A stretch of DNA of 27,665 nucleotides from Ralstonia sp. UBA689 (GTDB lineage: Bacteria; Pseudomonadota; Gammaproteobacteria; Burkholderiales; Burkholderiaceae), in the NCBI RefSeq assembly GCF_002298975.1, contig NZ_DBMV01000020.1:1-27665 (forward strand), in the 5' to 3' direction. Under the pieces are notes generated by a model. The model searched no databases, was not told the DNA's origin, and saw only the letters and a program-made list of their open reading frames with translations. Position numbers and translations under genes: made by a program. Position 1 is the first letter of the stretch. Each line of letters opens with the position of its first letter. Positions 27,171-27,665 of the stretch are shown here, one piece after another.

Positions 27171-27605
27171 ATGTTCAATCCCACCCGCGACGAAGTCCGC
27201 CAGTTCTTCTGTGGCGCCTGGCGCAAGCACCGCCAGGCAGAAATCCTCACGCCGCTCGAAGCCATGGCGGTCGACTGGATGCAGCAGCATCCCGAATACC
27301 ACGACACCCTGGACGCCGGCGACGAAGCGCTCGCCCGCGACTACACGCCCGAAAGCGGCCAGAGCAACCCATTCCTGCATCTGTCCATGCACCTGTCGAT
27401 CAGCGAGCAGGTGTCGGTGGACCAGCCACGCGGTATCCGTGCCGCCTATGAGGCGCTGGCCCAGCGGCTCGATTCACCGCACGAGGCGCAGCACCACGTG
27501 ATGGAATGCCTCGGCCAGATGCTGTGGACGGCCCAGCGCACCGGCCTGCCGCCCGATGGCGAGGCGTATATCGAATGCGTGCGCAAGCGCGCCACCGCCC
27601 GCTGA
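27171..27605 (+). CDS. DUF1841 family protein, 144 aa
   Basis: A conserved cytoplasmic protein of unknown function found in proteobacteria. It begins MFNPTRDEVRQFFCGAW and contains NPFLHLSMHLSISEQVS followed by QPRGIR, segments characteristic of DUF1841. It is mostly alpha-helical, without signal or membrane segment. His residues at HLSMHLS and in HEAQHHVMECLGQMLW could bind metal, but this is only suggestive. The start is the first ATG fitting family length; no clear Shine-Dalgarno precedes it and a -10-like element lies nine bases upstream. A terminator, now interrupted, follows. Confidence 0.88.
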   Translation: MFNPTRDEVRQFFCGAWRKHRQAEILTPLEAMAVDWMQQHPEYHDTLDAGDEALARDYTPESGQSNPFLHLSMHLSISEQVSVDQPRGIRAAYEALAQRLDSPHEAQHHVMECLGQMLWTAQRTGLPPDGEAYIECVRKRATAR

Positions 27606-27627
27606 ATCGGCCCGCCATCCGCCCAAC

Positions 27628-27647
27628 AAAAAACCGCTCCGAAGAGC
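27628..27647 (+). terminator. Truncated terminator of the DUF1841 gene, cut by the right IS end
   Basis: Six A, CC, GCTC, loop CGAA and GAGC are present. The expected GG and T-run of the 3' arm are missing and replaced by the IS-end sequence from 27648. The gene may therefore terminate poorly or read into the inserted element. Confidence 0.65.
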
Positions 27648-27665
27648 TAATGCCGTTCAGTTAAG
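27648..27665. repeat. Insertion-sequence end, right window edge (18 bp)
   Basis: TAATGCCGTTCAGTTAAG is the inverted copy of the left window edge. It directly abuts the broken terminator hairpin. It looks like the terminal repeat of an IS4-type element that continues outside the window; family assignment is from memory. Confidence 0.6.

Overview
The window looks like chromosomal DNA of a betaproteobacterium in the Burkholderiaceae, most likely Ralstonia. The evidence is high G+C, a complete iscR-S-U-A/hscBA-fdx-iscX operon, an intracellular PHB depolymerase with the same catalytic residue numbers I recall for Cupriavidus necator PhaZ1, and families common in that group (SpecificRecomb/Gcr, DUF1841, DUF3565). 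I could not run a search, so genus is inference. No rRNA, tRNA, CRISPR array, phage gene or complete transposase is visible.

Layout. 1-36: the outer end of a probable insertion sequence abutting a half terminator. 246-1028: a membrane-anchored glycine-zipper protein ending at a strong bidirectional terminator. 1105-7156 (minus strand): the isc operon, read iscR, iscS, iscU, iscA, a small Cys/His protein (DUF3565), hscB, hscA, fdx, iscX, with an IscR-type operator on its promoter. 7564-13209 (plus): a ribose operon rbsB-rbsA-rbsC-rbsR-rbsK with a palindromic LacI-family operator upstream. 13206-15290 and 15486-17576 (minus): a SpecificRecomb-family membrane protein and uvrB. 17909-19105: an aromatic/aspartate aminotransferase. 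19301-20572: phaZ. 20647-21345 (minus): a TetR regulator. 21486-22972: a soluble RnfB-like ferredoxin coupled to nth. 23033-23620 (minus): a RutE-like nitroreductase. 24230-26035: a lipoprotein serine carboxypeptidase (S10). 26120-27055 (minus): an EamA transporter. 27171-27605: DUF1841. 27628-27665: a second half terminator abutting the same insertion-sequence end in inverted orientation.

How the genes work together. The isc genes form one iron-sulfur assembly line: cysteine desulfurase (IscS), scaffold (IscU), A-type carrier (IscA), chaperone pair (HscBA), ferredoxin (Fdx) and IscX, under the Fe-S sensing repressor IscR. The rbs genes import a sugar, probably ribose, by ABC transport and phosphorylate it. 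PhaZ mobilises stored polyhydroxybutyrate. Several other genes (uvrB, nth, the aminotransferase) are housekeeping.

Most of the window is ordinary core chromosome and I do not see a large undescribed system. The most unusual signals are: (1) the same 17-18 bp end sequence at both window edges, each cutting a terminator hairpin at an equivalent position; (2) a small Cys/His protein with a TTG start embedded in the isc operon; (3) RNA-structure signals inside operons and leaders (a 20-bp palindrome on the iscR stop codon, terminator-like hairpins just before hscB and rutE, and a hairpin at the start of the S10 gene); and (4) a stand-alone RnfB ferredoxin next to nth.
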